Shown: piece by piece, positions 1-8,322 of the stretch
Position numbering within the stretch: position 1 is the stretch's first letter
How the letters are laid out: the number at the start of each line of letters is the position of its first letter
Origin: a virus
Length of the DNA stretch: 32,931 bases
Direction: 5' to 3' (one strand)
Virus record (IMG/VR): IMGVR_UViG_3300049445_000231
Span: 1-32,931 of that record
Position numbers and translations under genes: made by a program
Notes under the pieces: generated by a model
What the model was told of the DNA's origin: nothing
Seen by the model: the letters and a program-made list of their open reading frames with translations, nothing else
Database searches by the model: none

Positions 1-2
1 TC

Positions 3-422
3 CCAGTCATCGACATGCTCTACCGGCAGACGAACCGTCGCCGGTACTCCTCCTTCGGCCCGGCCACGGTGACCACGCGCGATGGCGCGACCGTCACCCT
101 CGCTGGCTCGATCGGCTACTGTATCGATGACCTCGACAAGCTCTACGACACACTCCATCATCCCGAGGACGCGATCCGGACTGTCTGCCTCGGGGCCGTG
201 ACCGAGTACCTCGTCAACCACGACCTCGTGGAGTGCTCCCCCGACCTCGTCGTCTCCACCTGTCGCGCCAAGATCGACATCCACCAGTTCGGCCTCTCCA
301 TGGCCCAGTTCATGCTCACCACCTTCGCTCGTGTCCGGACCTACCGGCTGATCATGGACAATCATCCCGATCAGTGGGGCGACTCGATCTCAACCAACCG
401 GGCCGAGGGTCCGGAACACTAG
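3..422 (+). CDS. SPFH/band-7 (stomatin/prohibitin-like) domain protein, 5' truncated by window edge
   Basis: The reading frame is open to the left edge, and the residues before the ATG at 15 (PVID) continue an SPFH domain, so the gene starts outside the window. Visible family features are a TTRDGATVTL strand (SPFH consensus T-K/R-D-G-x-x-V), then a Y-x-I-x-D segment, then an amphipathic helix (AIRTVCLGAVTEYLV) and a GLSMAQFML strand in the place of the usual G-I-x-V. SPFH proteins assemble into membrane-attached rings; in bacteria they scaffold membrane proteases such as FtsH. Only about 20 residues follow the domain, so the usual C-terminal coiled coil is missing. It lies just upstream of the packaging genes. 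The domain call is from sequence pattern; a role in the phage is unknown. Confidence 0.68.
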   Translation, partial: PVIDMLYRQTNRRRYSSFGPATVTTRDGATVTLAGSIGYCIDDLDKLYDTLHHPEDAIRTVCLGAVTEYLVNHDLVECSPDLVVSTCRAKIDIHQFGLSMAQFMLTTFARVRTYRLIMDNHPDQWGDSISTNRAEGPEH

Positions 423-447
423 TCCCACACCACCGAAAGAGGTTCTC

Positions 448-720
448 ATGCCGATGTCATCCACCTGTCACAACTGCGGCCGCGCCAAGACCCCAGAGTT
501 CTACGCGGAGCACTACTGCTCCGATTGCACCACGATCGTCGAGAAGTCACGTGAGCAGGCTACGAAGGATGGGCAGGACCTCGGGGCCGCGAAGCGGGCA
601 GCCCTCGCCAACTACGCCCACTCCGTCCACAACAACCGTCCCAACCCCCGCACCCCAATGACGAAGGCCGACTACTGGAACGCTCAGTTCCCCACGGGTG
701 CAGAAAGCGAGCAGGCATGA
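448..720 (+). CDS. Small zinc-ribbon-like protein (90 aa), unknown role
   Basis: The start is supported by a GAAAGAGG ribosome binding site 5-6 bases upstream. Two CxxC pairs (C7/C10 and C24/C27), separated by 13 residues, form a probable zinc knuckle at the N-terminus. The rest is Lys/Asp/Ala-rich and looks helical, with a Trp-containing C-terminal tail (about residues 72-80). The gene sits between the SPFH-like gene and terminase and overlaps the next gene by four bases (ATGA), indicating translational coupling. I do not recognise a named family. Small zinc-binding proteins near terminase genes can be regulators or packaging accessories, but nothing here proves that. Confidence 0.7.
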   Translation: MPMSSTCHNCGRAKTPEFYAEHYCSDCTTIVEKSREQATKDGQDLGAAKRAALANYAHSVHNNRPNPRTPMTKADYWNAQFPTGAESEQA

Positions 721-1001
721 AACAGTTCATCCGCAATCTCCGTCTCCTCTTCACAACCGACCTCGCCGCGAGGCTCGAAGAACAGGCCACGTTGATCGAG
801 TCCTTTAATGCACTCGTTGAGATGACGGTCACCCTCGACAAGAAACTCGATGGCTACAACGCGGGTGTCTACAATCGCCGCCGTCTCCCGACCAGCGAGC
901 GTCCCCGGATCAGCACACTCGCACTCAAGGAGGCTGCTCGGATCGAGCGTCTCATGTTCAAGAAGCCTCGTTCTGTGAAGATCAGGAGTGCCAATGAATG
1001 A
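717..1001 (+). CDS. Hypothetical protein (94 aa), basic C-terminus
   Basis: It starts in an ATGA overlap with the preceding zinc-ribbon gene. Residues 15-45 (TTDLAARLEEQATLIESF and on) look like a heptad-type helix that could form a coiled coil. The C-terminal third is strongly basic (KEAARIERLMFKKPRSVKI). Coiled coil plus basic tail and position before the large terminase would fit a small DNA-binding packaging protein, and a small terminase subunit is otherwise not identified here, but I see no recognisable helix-turn-helix. The function is not assigned. Confidence 0.65.
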   Translation: MKQFIRNLRLLFTTDLAARLEEQATLIESFNALVEMTVTLDKKLDGYNAGVYNRRRLPTSERPRISTLALKEAARIERLMFKKPRSVKIRSANE

Positions 1002-1239
1002 CCAGCCGACCGAAGACGACGAAAACGGTCCCGACGACACTACTGTCAAGAGCAAGGCAGTTCTTCGTAGCCATGCTACTCATGCTGGGGCATCACACGG
1101 ACATGGCGCACACTCGGTCGTGCCCTCGACGCTTCGCGGGCCTCGTGCGGGGGCGGCACGCAACAAGATCAGGGAAACACTGACGGACGCTGCATTCGAT
1201 GGGGATGGGCCAGACAAGAGTCACCTCAACAGACGCTAA
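994..1239 (+). CDS. Hypothetical protein (81 aa) immediately upstream of terminase
   Basis: I chose ATG at 994, in frame with an upstream GTG at 988, because AGGAG at 984-988 lies 5 bases before it. The start overlaps the end of the preceding gene by 8 bases. The N-terminus is acidic (DQPTEDDENGPDD), the middle has several His residues (SHATHAGASHGHGAH), and the C-terminus is basic. No family is recognised. A second frame starting at 998 is also open for 61 codons and encodes a hydrophobic stretch; it has the poorer ribosome binding site spacing, so I prefer this frame, but the choice is not certain. Confidence 0.55.
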   Translation: MNDQPTEDDENGPDDTTVKSKAVLRSHATHAGASHGHGAHSVVPSTLRGPRAGAARNKIRETLTDAAFDGDGPDKSHLNRR

Positions 1240-1248
1240 GGAGCGACC

Positions 1249-3126
1249 ATGATCGGCTGGGACACAGACGCAGAACGCGACTTGTGGCGGGGCATCTGCT
1301 CCCCCAACCGGTGGTTCACTCCCGACAAGAAGAGCGTGGGCACGCACCCGCGCTCACTGCACCACTTCATCGACCTCTGCTGGGGCACCGAGTTCTACTT
1401 CGCCTCACACCCGGAGCAGTCGATGTGGCTGTACGAGCCGATCCACGGTCCCTACCTGACGTGGCTCCAGACGCACATCCTGAAGTGGAAAGAGTTGGCC
1501 CGTCGCCGTGACATTGCGGCGAAGCAGTACTACATCGCTGTTGTCCTCCCCCGTGACTTCGGCAAGTCACTGACGGCCACAAAAGCGGCGATGCTGTGGA
1601 ACCACCTCGACGAGCCTGACATGAGTACGCTGATCGCTTCCGCCACCGCCCCCCTCGCCGTCGCCAACATCAAGGCGATCAAGTCCATCATCTCCGAGGA
1701 CTCGGGCCAGTCGTGGTTCATCTGGCTGTACGGCAACTGGAAGAAGGGCGCGAAGAGTTTCGCTGATGACGCGATCGTGCACGGCTACCGCAAGGAGCGA
1801 TCCTTGCAGGAAGAGTCGTTCGCCTCGACGGGCGTCGGCGCGGGTATGACCGGATGGCACCACCGTGTGCACGTCTGGGATGACCCCATCTACATCAACA
1901 AGCTCCGCGAGGGTGGCAACTACATGACGGGTGTGCACGAGGCCGTCAACGCCTCCTTCAACGCCCTCCAGAAGAACGGCCTCCTCATGTTCGTCCTCAC
2001 CCGCTACCTCGATGACGATGTGGCCGGTCGCCACTTCCGAGACGAGGGTGTCGCGACATGGACCGGGATGCCCTGCCCCAACACGATGCAGTTCGACAAG
2101 GTTCCGTTCGGCAAGGGTGAGTGGCACGTGTTCTTCTGGCAGACAGAGGACGAGCTTACCGGTGAGCCGACGCACCCGCACCTGTGGACGAAGCAGAAGA
2201 TCGCTGAGGCCAAGCGCCGTAACGCGGAGGACTTCGCGTGCCAGCAGCAGAACAACCCCGGCACGAGCAACCTCTCACCTCTCGTCGAATCCCAGCTTCC
2301 CGACCTCTTCATCGACTACAAGGACTTCTTCTTCCAGATGCAAACGCTGGGCCATATCGAAGCGGCTTCCGTCCACATCGACACGGCATTCAAGAAGAAG
2401 GAGACCATCGGTAAGGGAGACGACAACGCGATCGGCGTCTGGCTGCACGACGCTCGGCGCAACGGCATCCTCTACCTCGACACCGACCTCCTGCGCGCTT
2501 CCAACGAGTGGCGCGAAGAGGACTTCAACGACGAACTGATCAAGGTTCTCCTCAACCTCCGCCGACGCAACATCCGCGTCAAGTGCCTCACGGACGAGGT
2601 CGAACCCGGAGGGAAGGCTGGATCGTACAAGAACCGAATGCTCGGTATCGTGCGCGCTTCTGGCCTTCGCCTCACAGAAGACCAGTTCATCCAGTTCAAC
2701 CGTACGACCGACAAACGCGCACGCATTCGCACTGGCACAGGCAACTGGGCCGAGGGCTACGTCCGCATCCTCCTGCACAAGGACAAAGCAGGACAGTGGA
2801 TCATCCCACCAGTCGTACGCAAACTGTTCAACCAGATTCTCCGCATCGACGTGGTCACCCACGAGGACATCGCAGACGCGATCACGGACGGCTTCGCCCA
2901 AGGCATCTGGCGTCGGCCCGACGTTCGCACCCCCGACACCGACGAGGGCGAAACCCCTCGCTACCCCGGTGACGAAGGGCTGCGTGCCTTCAATCGCCCC
3001 CTCACGAACGAGGAGGTATTCCGGATGATTGACGAGCAGAAGGAGATCAACGAGCACTACGGGCCGATGCACGGTCCCGATGATGGCTTCCTCGACGAAC
3101 CAATCCATCCCATGGGAGGCAACTGA
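1249..3126 (+). CDS. terL: Terminase large subunit (packaging ATPase/nuclease)
   Basis: The 625-residue product is the DNA packaging motor. The ATPase half has a Walker-A-like LPRDFGKS at about residues 100-107, a hydrophobic-acidic Walker B VHVWDD at 207-212, and a coupling-motif-like LTRYLDDD near 250-257. The C-terminal nuclease half has the RuvC-like acidic pattern: IDTAF with D378, LTDE with D449, and HEDIADAITDG near residue 540. Length is typical of a complete large terminase. The ATG follows TAAGGAG with good spacing. It overlaps the next gene by one base. No separate small terminase is recognisable, although one of the three preceding small genes could serve. Functional residues are read from the sequence; headful versus cos packaging cannot be told. 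Confidence 0.93.
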   Translation: MIGWDTDAERDLWRGICSPNRWFTPDKKSVGTHPRSLHHFIDLCWGTEFYFASHPEQSMWLYEPIHGPYLTWLQTHILKWKELARRRDIAAKQYYIAVVLPRDFGKSLTATKAAMLWNHLDEPDMSTLIASATAPLAVANIKAIKSIISEDSGQSWFIWLYGNWKKGAKSFADDAIVHGYRKERSLQEESFASTGVGAGMTGWHHRVHVWDDPIYINKLREGGNYMTGVHEAVNASFNALQKNGLLMFVLTRYLDDDVAGRHFRDEGVATWTGMPCPNTMQFDKVPFGKGEWHVFFWQTEDELTGEPTHPHLWTKQKIAEAKRRNAEDFACQQQNNPGTSNLSPLVESQLPDLFIDYKDFFFQMQTLGHIEAASVHIDTAFKKKETIGKGDDNAIGVWLHDARRNGILYLDTDLLRASNEWREEDFNDELIKVLLNLRRRNIRVKCLTDEVEPGGKAGSYKNRMLGIVRASGLRLTEDQFIQFNRTTDKRARIRTGTGNWAEGYVRILLHKDKAGQWIIPPVVRKLFNQILRIDVVTHEDIADAITDGFAQGIWRRPDVRTPDTDEGETPRYPGDEGLRAFNRPLTNEEVFRMIDEQKEINEHYGPMHGPDDGFLDEPIHPMGGN

Positions 3127-3359
3127 TGGCTCTGCCAGCAGCCGTTGCCGTACAGCTTACCGCACTGAATGCAGCCCTCACGAAGATGGTTGCCAACCGC
3201 GACATGATCATCAGTCTCTTCGACGATCGTCTCGGGGCCTCGACCTACTCGCTACTCACGGTCCAGAATGAAGCGACCGCGAAGAACGCGATCGTCACCG
3301 ACATGGGCGTGGCCCGGGACAGCATCACCAGCGTCATCAACGCACTCGCCGCGATGTAA
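3126..3359 (+). CDS. Hypothetical protein (77 aa)
   Basis: It starts with TGATG overlap on the terminase stop. The sequence is Ala/Val/Leu-rich with regular amphipathic helices (AVAVQLTALNAALTKMV and DSITSVINALAAM) and no Cys or Trp. It could be a short helical virion or packaging accessory; hydrophobicity is too interrupted for a confident membrane segment. I recognise no family. Confidence 0.72.
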   Translation: MALPAAVAVQLTALNAALTKMVANRDMIISLFDDRLGASTYSLLTVQNEATAKNAIVTDMGVARDSITSVINALAAM

Positions 3360-3372
3360 GAAAGGATGTGCC

Positions 3373-3615
3373 GTGAAGATCACCATCGAGCATGACGACG
3401 GAACGACAGAAGTCTTTCAGCGTGTCGTTGATGCGTACGTCGCTGTACGTCTGGAAGAGCACAAGTTGTTTGAAGCTGACAAACTTGGACTCTTCATCAA
3501 GACAACTTCCCACTCGTGGGGAAGTAACGTCCGTGAACTCGTAAAGGAACTCCAGCAGTCCCTCGTGGAGTTGCAGGACTTCCTGCGGGAGCAACGTCAT
3601 GGCGGTTCCAGCTAA
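3373..3615 (+). CDS. Hypothetical protein (80 aa), GTG start
   Basis: GTG at 3373 is preceded by AAAGGA with six-base spacing; the open frame continues further upstream but only inside the previous gene. The N-terminal half looks like a beta hairpin (KITIEHDDGTTEVFQRV). The C-terminal half is an amphipathic Leu/Glu helix (LVKELQQSLVELQDFLREQ, heptad-like), suggesting oligomerisation. The last 17 bases overlap the fibre-like gene downstream. No family is recognised. Confidence 0.65.
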   Translation: MKITIEHDDGTTEVFQRVVDAYVAVRLEEHKLFEADKLGLFIKTTSHSWGSNVRELVKELQQSLVELQDFLREQRHGGSS

Positions 3616-4942
3616 CATCTGTGTGGCGTGGCCGTCGAGCGCGGCGAGCATCCCCAGCGGATGGACTCGTGAGACGGCCCTCGACGCCCGCTACATCTTG
3701 GGTGCTGCTTCGGGGGCCGACACGGACCTGAGCACCGACCGGGGCAACCTGACGCACAGCCACACCTCACCATCGCACACGCCAATCCAGAACGCGCACA
3801 ACCACACCATCGCCGCAGAGAATGGGGCGAGTTCGGGTCTTACAGCAGGTGGAGCGGGGATTGGTCCTGACCTCGGTCACGGTCACAACCCGAGTACGAG
3901 TACGAGCACCACGGCCGTCAATAACGGGATCGCGATCACGGTCAACACGACCTCGAACGATCTCGCCTTCCTCGAAGTCATCTGGATCAAGAGCGATGGC
4001 TCACCTACCACTCTTCCTAGTGGCTCGATCGCCTTCTTCGCCTCCGACAGCCTTCCGGCCAGTTGGTCGCGTGTGAACGGCAACGGCTACTTGAAGGGGG
4101 CCGCAGCGGCGGGCAACGGTGGTGCGACGGGTGGTGCGAACACGCACACACATACGTCACCCGCCCACACCCACACGCAGAATACCCACACACATACCGC
4201 GACGAGTGGGACGCTCGACATATCTGCGGGCAAGGGAACCGGCGCACAGGTCATCTCTTCAAACGGTCATACCCACGCGGTATTACTGAGTTCCCAGAAT
4301 GCGACGAATCAACCCGTCACGACAACACTCACCGCGAGCAATCACGAACCACCCTTCTCCAAGATCAACGTAATCCAGTCTGCGCTCGCCTCCCTACCGA
4401 ACAACATCATCACACTCTGGCTCGGATCGAATGCAGGCATTCCTGCTGGGTGGACTCGCTACACCGCTCTCGACAGCGTCTGGGCGAAGGGTTGTAACGC
4501 TAATGGTGAGGGTGGTACGACGGGTGGCACGAGTCAACATACTCATACCGCCTCTGACTGTTTGCCGATTCAGGACCTCCACGCCCATGTGATTGTCGAT
4601 CCCGGTGCAACGGGCACGATCACGTCCAATCCAGCGGGCCTTAACAACCTTGCTCAGGATGGTCACACCCACATCTGGGATGATAACGGACAGACCGCAA
4701 CGAACCAGACCACGTCGGTCACGATCGACCTCTCCACTGCGGGCGCGTCGTTCCCGAAACACCGGACCGTCATCTACGTAACACTCAGTTCCGGACCACC
4801 GCCGCCGCCCGGTCCCTCGATCACGGGCATCACGACGTACGATGCGATCTCCTTGAACATCGAGAACCTATTCACAGGTAAGGACCCTGCCGCTGCCCAG
4901 CGAATCTGGCGAGGGGACCACCGCTTCAGTCGGGAGGAGTAA
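3599..4942 (+). CDS. His-rich triple-repeat tail fibre/collar-like protein
   Basis: This 447-residue protein contains three tandem copies of a roughly 130-residue unit (about 5-140, 141-266 and 267-400). Each has a P-x-G/S-W-T/S-R strand (IPSGWTR, LPASWSR, IPAGWTR), a Gly-rich turn (GGATGGAN, GGTTGGTS), clusters of HxH pairs (HTHTSPAHTHT, QHTHTASD), a GHTH or GHGH motif and a Thr-rich strand. P-x-GW strands and HxH arrays are known from phage tail collar and fibre tips, where His pairs bind metal on the trimer axis. A PPPPPGP linker near residues 400-408 joins a 40-residue tail that may anchor it to the virion. Its place between terminase and portal, away from the other tail genes, is unusual. 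A decoration or receptor-binding role is inferred. Confidence 0.72.
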   Translation: MAVPANICVAWPSSAASIPSGWTRETALDARYILGAASGADTDLSTDRGNLTHSHTSPSHTPIQNAHNHTIAAENGASSGLTAGGAGIGPDLGHGHNPSTSTSTTAVNNGIAITVNTTSNDLAFLEVIWIKSDGSPTTLPSGSIAFFASDSLPASWSRVNGNGYLKGAAAAGNGGATGGANTHTHTSPAHTHTQNTHTHTATSGTLDISAGKGTGAQVISSNGHTHAVLLSSQNATNQPVTTTLTASNHEPPFSKINVIQSALASLPNNIITLWLGSNAGIPAGWTRYTALDSVWAKGCNANGEGGTTGGTSQHTHTASDCLPIQDLHAHVIVDPGATGTITSNPAGLNNLAQDGHTHIWDDNGQTATNQTTSVTIDLSTAGASFPKHRTVIYVTLSSGPPPPPGPSITGITTYDAISLNIENLFTGKDPAAAQRIWRGDHRFSREE

Positions 4943-5151
4943 TGCAGAAGCAGTCCACGCTCTACACCGTGCGCCTCAAGATGGCTCACGAGACGCCGAC
5001 CTACATCGGTGTCGTCTCGCACGAGTTGATGGACCTGAAGGCGGGCACGTACCACAAGCTCGTGTTCCCCAACGATGTGATCCTCTACATCAATGACTTC
5101 GGTGTCCAGTCCGTCCTTGTCACTCCTGACGGCGTAAAGACCAACCTCTAG
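4942..5151 (+). CDS. Hypothetical protein (69 aa), possible head fibre/decoration accessory
   Basis: It starts with TAATG overlap on the His-rich protein, so the two are probably translated together. The sequence is beta-prone throughout (TLYTVRLKM, YHKLVFPNDVILYI, VQSVLVTPDGV) and suggests a small beta-barrel. Tight coupling to the fibre-like gene suggests a partner or anchor, which is inference. No family is recognised. Confidence 0.7.
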   Translation: MQKQSTLYTVRLKMAHETPTYIGVVSHELMDLKAGTYHKLVFPNDVILYINDFGVQSVLVTPDGVKTNL

Positions 5152-5162
5152 AAAGGGCACCT

Positions 5163-5744
5163 ATGCCCCGCATCGCCTTCTTCGACATCGAAACCCGCAA
5201 AGGCCCCAAGACACTCTGTCCTGCGGATGAACAAGCTGGGTGGGAGCGACTCCGGCGCGGCGAGGGTGGGATCAGTGCCCTCTGCATCTATGACACCAAG
5301 TTGGCATGGATGTACGCCTACGACGACACACGCAAGGCCCTCGCGACGGCGGCCAAGCATCTTGAGTCCGTCGATCTGGTGGTCACCCACACCGGCTCTA
5401 CCTTCGATGTCCCATGCATGGAAGGGCTCCTCGGCCGGAAGCTCGTGCTGAAGAACCACTACGACATCTACCTCGAAGCCAAGAAGGCGTGCGCGCTCCG
5501 GGGGATCACGACCACAATCGGCGACCTCCGCCTCGACACGCTCTGCCGGAAGAACATCGGGCGGGGCAAGATCGAACACGGCTCCCACGCGGAGCAACTC
5601 CTCGCAGAAGGTCGCCTCGGTGACCTCTTCAACTACTGCATGGACGACGTACACCTCACACATGACCTCTACCGCTTCATCTGCGAGCACGGGGGTCTGC
5701 ACATCAACGGGCACGGTTGGCTGCCCTTGGAGCTACCGCAATGA
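5163..5744 (+). CDS. DEDDy-type 3'-5' exonuclease (RNase H-like fold)
   Basis: This is a 193-residue single-domain nuclease. The DEDD motifs are visible: FFDIET at 6-11 (D8, E10), THTGSTFDVP with D82 in motif II, and YCMDD in motif III (Y158 and D162, the Y-x3-D pattern of the DEDDy subclass). Such enzymes remove nucleotides from 3' ends using two metal ions; the family includes polymerase proofreading domains and YprB-like nucleases. No polymerase domain is attached. A GAAAGG ribosome binding site precedes the ATG. It lies between a fibre-like gene and the portal, in a block otherwise made of virion genes, and its stop overlaps the portal start. A role in processing DNA ends before packaging is possible but unproven. 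Confidence 0.85.
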   Translation: MPRIAFFDIETRKGPKTLCPADEQAGWERLRRGEGGISALCIYDTKLAWMYAYDDTRKALATAAKHLESVDLVVTHTGSTFDVPCMEGLLGRKLVLKNHYDIYLEAKKACALRGITTTIGDLRLDTLCRKNIGRGKIEHGSHAEQLLAEGRLGDLFNYCMDDVHLTHDLYRFICEHGGLHINGHGWLPLELPQ

Positions 5745-7708
5745 TGAACGACCCTCTGACTTCTCACGGAGCCATCGAGATCGTCCGCGCGATTGGGGAT
5801 GAACCCTATCGTCAGCAGATGGTCGATGTCGTCGTGAGTCGCATGAAGCTGTCGGAGATGTACTTCACGGGCGTGCGTCAGCGGTTCCCCCGGCTGTACG
5901 ACCTCTGGCGCGGCACATGGACTGGCCGCTTCCACCCGCACAAGAACAACGCGCACATCCCCCTCATCTACTCCGCCATCTGGTCGGACGCGGCCCGCAA
6001 GGCTGCGACCTCCCTCTCCACCTACCCGATCATGGGCTTCGTGGGCTACGGCCCTGACGATGAGCCCGTGTGTCGCAAGTGGGAGGGCCTGATCGCCGCG
6101 CAGATGAAGGACGACGACGCCTTCATGAAGGAAGTGGACAACATCGTGTCCGCCGACCTCTATGGCGTCTCGATCCAGCAGCACGGCTGGTGTCGCAAGG
6201 AGGAGTACCAGATCATGGAGTCGATCGACCGGATGCCGATGTCAGGCAAGGTCATCCGCTCCATCAAGAAGGGCAACGTCATCACGTACGACGGCCCCGT
6301 CGCTGAGAACATCGACCTCCTCGACTTCTTCCCGCAGCCCGGCGTCAAGCGCCTGCGTGACATGAAGTGGGTCGTGCGCCGATTCTTCCTCGACTGGGAC
6401 GACGTGCTCTACATGGCGAAGCAGGGCATTTACAACACTGCCGAGGTCTCGCGCATCGCACGCGAGGGCGGAGTCAACTCCCAGATCGCGGACCAGCAGT
6501 CGATGATCCGCCGCTTCGCCACCCGTGCGGGCATGGACGACGAGTCCATCCGCTGGATGGACAAGTACGCGCGCCCGATCGAAATCCTTGAGTTCTGGGG
6601 CGAGGTCCCGCACGAGTTGTCCCCCGATGGTGACCTCAAGCGTGTGATCACGATTGCGAACCGGCGCTACATGCTCCGCAACGAACCGAATCCGTTCTGG
6701 CACAAGAAGATTCCCTTCACGTCGTTCTCTCCCACACCTGACCCGCACTACTTCTACGCGCCGGGCAAGGGTGAGATCATCGAGAAGCTCCAGATCATCG
6801 GCAACCGCTACCTGAACCAGTCTCTCGACTCGGCCGACTTGCTGGTCGATCCGATGTGGTTCTACGATCGCGGTGCCAACCTCAACACGAAGTCCCTGTA
6901 CGCGCGCCCCGGCCGGTTCATCCCGGTGGACGGCAACCCCGCCCAAGTGGTGGCCGCGATGCAGAAGGACCTCGCCGGTCTCACCGTCGCCGATGCACGT
7001 GTCGCGATGGTCAACCAGTACGCACAGCAGGGCACGGGCATCGTCGATGACGCCGTGCAGGGCCTCGGTGGCGACAGCCGCCAGACCGCCCGCGAGTTCA
7101 TCGGTCGCCGCGAAGCTGCGGGCAACCGGCTCGGACTCGAAGCGCGCATCTACGAGGAGATGTCCCTCGAACCGCACGCGAACATGATGGTCGCCATGGA
7201 CAAGCAGTTCCTCGACACGCCCGCAGAGGTGAAAATCCTCGGTGATGGCGCTCGTATCGATCCTGTGTCGGGCAACCCGATCAGCGGCACGCGAGAGATC
7301 GTCACGGACGAGGATATGCTGATGAGCTACAACGCCCGCGCAATCGGGGCGTCGATGGCTCTGTCGAAGACGACCATGCAGAACAACCTGATGCAGTTGC
7401 TCACCGCCCTCGGCACGCCAGTCGGACAGTCCGTGGTTGGCGCTATCAACGCGACCAACTTCTGGCGCTCGATCTTCCGCGCATTCGAGGTCCCGAACAT
7501 GAACGAAATCTTCAACGGGCAGGGTGGAGCGAACTTCAGCAGCCTCATCAACCAAGCAACCGGTGGGCAGGGCGGTCTTCAGAACGTCCCGACCTCCGGC
7601 CAGATCGTCCAGAACGGAGCGGCTGCTCTGCCCCTCCCGGGCGCTCCGGGTACGGGTGGTCCGGGTTCGATCCAGAATACGTTGCCTCCGATTCAGGGGG
7701 CTGCGTAG
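5741..7708 (+). CDS. Portal protein
   Basis: The 655-residue product is the dodecameric head-vertex protein that docks the packaging motor. I start it at ATG 5741, in an ATGA overlap with the exonuclease gene and 8 bases after GGAG; an upstream TTG frame extension has no support. Portal-like features are the N-terminal helical wing (MKLSEMYFTGVRQRFPRLYDLWRG spread over residues 30-55), the NNAHIPLIYSAIWSDAA segment, a YGVSIQQHGW strand, and a long helical stem/crown region towards residue 600. The C-terminus is low-complexity Gly/Pro. Size, order after terminase and before scaffold and capsid, and overall pattern agree with podophage portals. Homology is judged by pattern, not by alignment. 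Confidence 0.85.
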   Translation: MMNDPLTSHGAIEIVRAIGDEPYRQQMVDVVVSRMKLSEMYFTGVRQRFPRLYDLWRGTWTGRFHPHKNNAHIPLIYSAIWSDAARKAATSLSTYPIMGFVGYGPDDEPVCRKWEGLIAAQMKDDDAFMKEVDNIVSADLYGVSIQQHGWCRKEEYQIMESIDRMPMSGKVIRSIKKGNVITYDGPVAENIDLLDFFPQPGVKRLRDMKWVVRRFFLDWDDVLYMAKQGIYNTAEVSRIAREGGVNSQIADQQSMIRRFATRAGMDDESIRWMDKYARPIEILEFWGEVPHELSPDGDLKRVITIANRRYMLRNEPNPFWHKKIPFTSFSPTPDPHYFYAPGKGEIIEKLQIIGNRYLNQSLDSADLLVDPMWFYDRGANLNTKSLYARPGRFIPVDGNPAQVVAAMQKDLAGLTVADARVAMVNQYAQQGTGIVDDAVQGLGGDSRQTAREFIGRREAAGNRLGLEARIYEEMSLEPHANMMVAMDKQFLDTPAEVKILGDGARIDPVSGNPISGTREIVTDEDMLMSYNARAIGASMALSKTTMQNNLMQLLTALGTPVGQSVVGAINATNFWRSIFRAFEVPNMNEIFNGQGGANFSSLINQATGGQGGLQNVPTSGQIVQNGAAALPLPGAPGTGGPGSIQNTLPPIQGAA

Positions 7709-7720
7709 AAAGGCTGACCA

Positions 7721-8125
7721 ATGATTGACTTCAAGGATGTTCTCGACATCTCGTCCCTCGATGATCATGAGATCGGGCATATCGAGTTCATCCTCAATAG
7801 TCCGGCCTACGGCGATCACTTCGAGCCGTACTTGCGCCGGATGCGTGACCGACTCAACAAGCTGCTCCTCGACCCCAGCGAGGATCGTGAGCGGATGTAC
7901 CCCTACAAGTTCCTGATCGGGGGCATCGCCATGATCGACGGACTGCTGGAACTCTTCGCCAAGCTGGTCTCTGAGACCCGCACGGAACGCATGATGCGCT
8001 CACAGGTGGAGCAGACGCCGAACGAGCAGTACCAACACATGCGCGAGCAGGGCCTCGTCAAGCCGTCCGGCATGACAGTCCAGCCGCCCGACGCGGGGCA
8101 GATACCCGCCGACGAGGACTACTAG
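7721..8125 (+). CDS. Hypothetical protein (134 aa) between portal and scaffold
   Basis: The ATG follows GAAAGG with seven-base spacing. The protein is acidic and mostly helical (HIEFILNSPAYGDHF, YLRRMRDRLNKLLLDP, IDGLLELFAKLV) with a Pro-rich acidic C-terminus (PPDAGQIPADEDY). Its place between portal and scaffold suggests a head morphogenesis role. No family is recognised. Confidence 0.72.
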   Translation: MIDFKDVLDISSLDDHEIGHIEFILNSPAYGDHFEPYLRRMRDRLNKLLLDPSEDRERMYPYKFLIGGIAMIDGLLELFAKLVSETRTERMMRSQVEQTPNEQYQHMREQGLVKPSGMTVQPPDAGQIPADEDY

Positions 8126-8126
8126 C

Positions 8127-8315
8127 ATGAGCAAGCGCCGTTCACCTGTCAAGGTCGCCGAAGGACGAGTTGACAAGGTCGCGAAGTCGATGCACGAGTT
8201 CAAGGCTGGAGAACTACACTCCGGCAGCAAGACCGGTCCGAAGGTTACGAACCGGAAGCAGGCGATCGCCATCGGAATCTCCGAACAGAAGAAGGAGAAC
8301 GCGGGCGGTTACTAA
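8127..8315 (+). CDS. DUF6496-like small basic protein (62 aa)
   Basis: The core M-H-E-F-K-A-G-E-L-H-S-G-S, followed by K-V-T-N-R-K-Q-A-I-A-I-G-I-S-E, matches the pattern I know for DUF6496, a family of very small proteins found in phages and bacteria with no established function. The N-terminus is basic (MSKRRSPVK). It begins one base after the stop of the preceding gene, so translation is probably coupled. It ends before a structured 60-base gap that leads to the scaffold gene. Confidence 0.78.
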   Translation: MSKRRSPVKVAEGRVDKVAKSMHEFKAGELHSGSKTGPKVTNRKQAIAIGISEQKKENAGGY

Positions 8316-8322
8316 TCCCAAC

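Noticed and set aside
998-1183. 61-codon + frame with a hydrophobic stretch overlapping the gene at 994
   Set aside because: Its start lies 4 bases from the preferred ATG with a poorer distance to AGGAG, and it ends before the terminase ribosome binding site, leaving a gap that the other frame fills.
2275-3108. 277-codon open frame on the - strand
   Set aside because: Shadow of the nuclease half of the terminase gene; Val/Asp/Glu-rich translation reflects the antisense codons.
6242-7819. 525-codon open frame on the - strand
   Set aside because: It is antisense to the whole portal gene. High GC at third codon positions removes stops from the opposite strand; no ribosome binding site or family pattern is seen.
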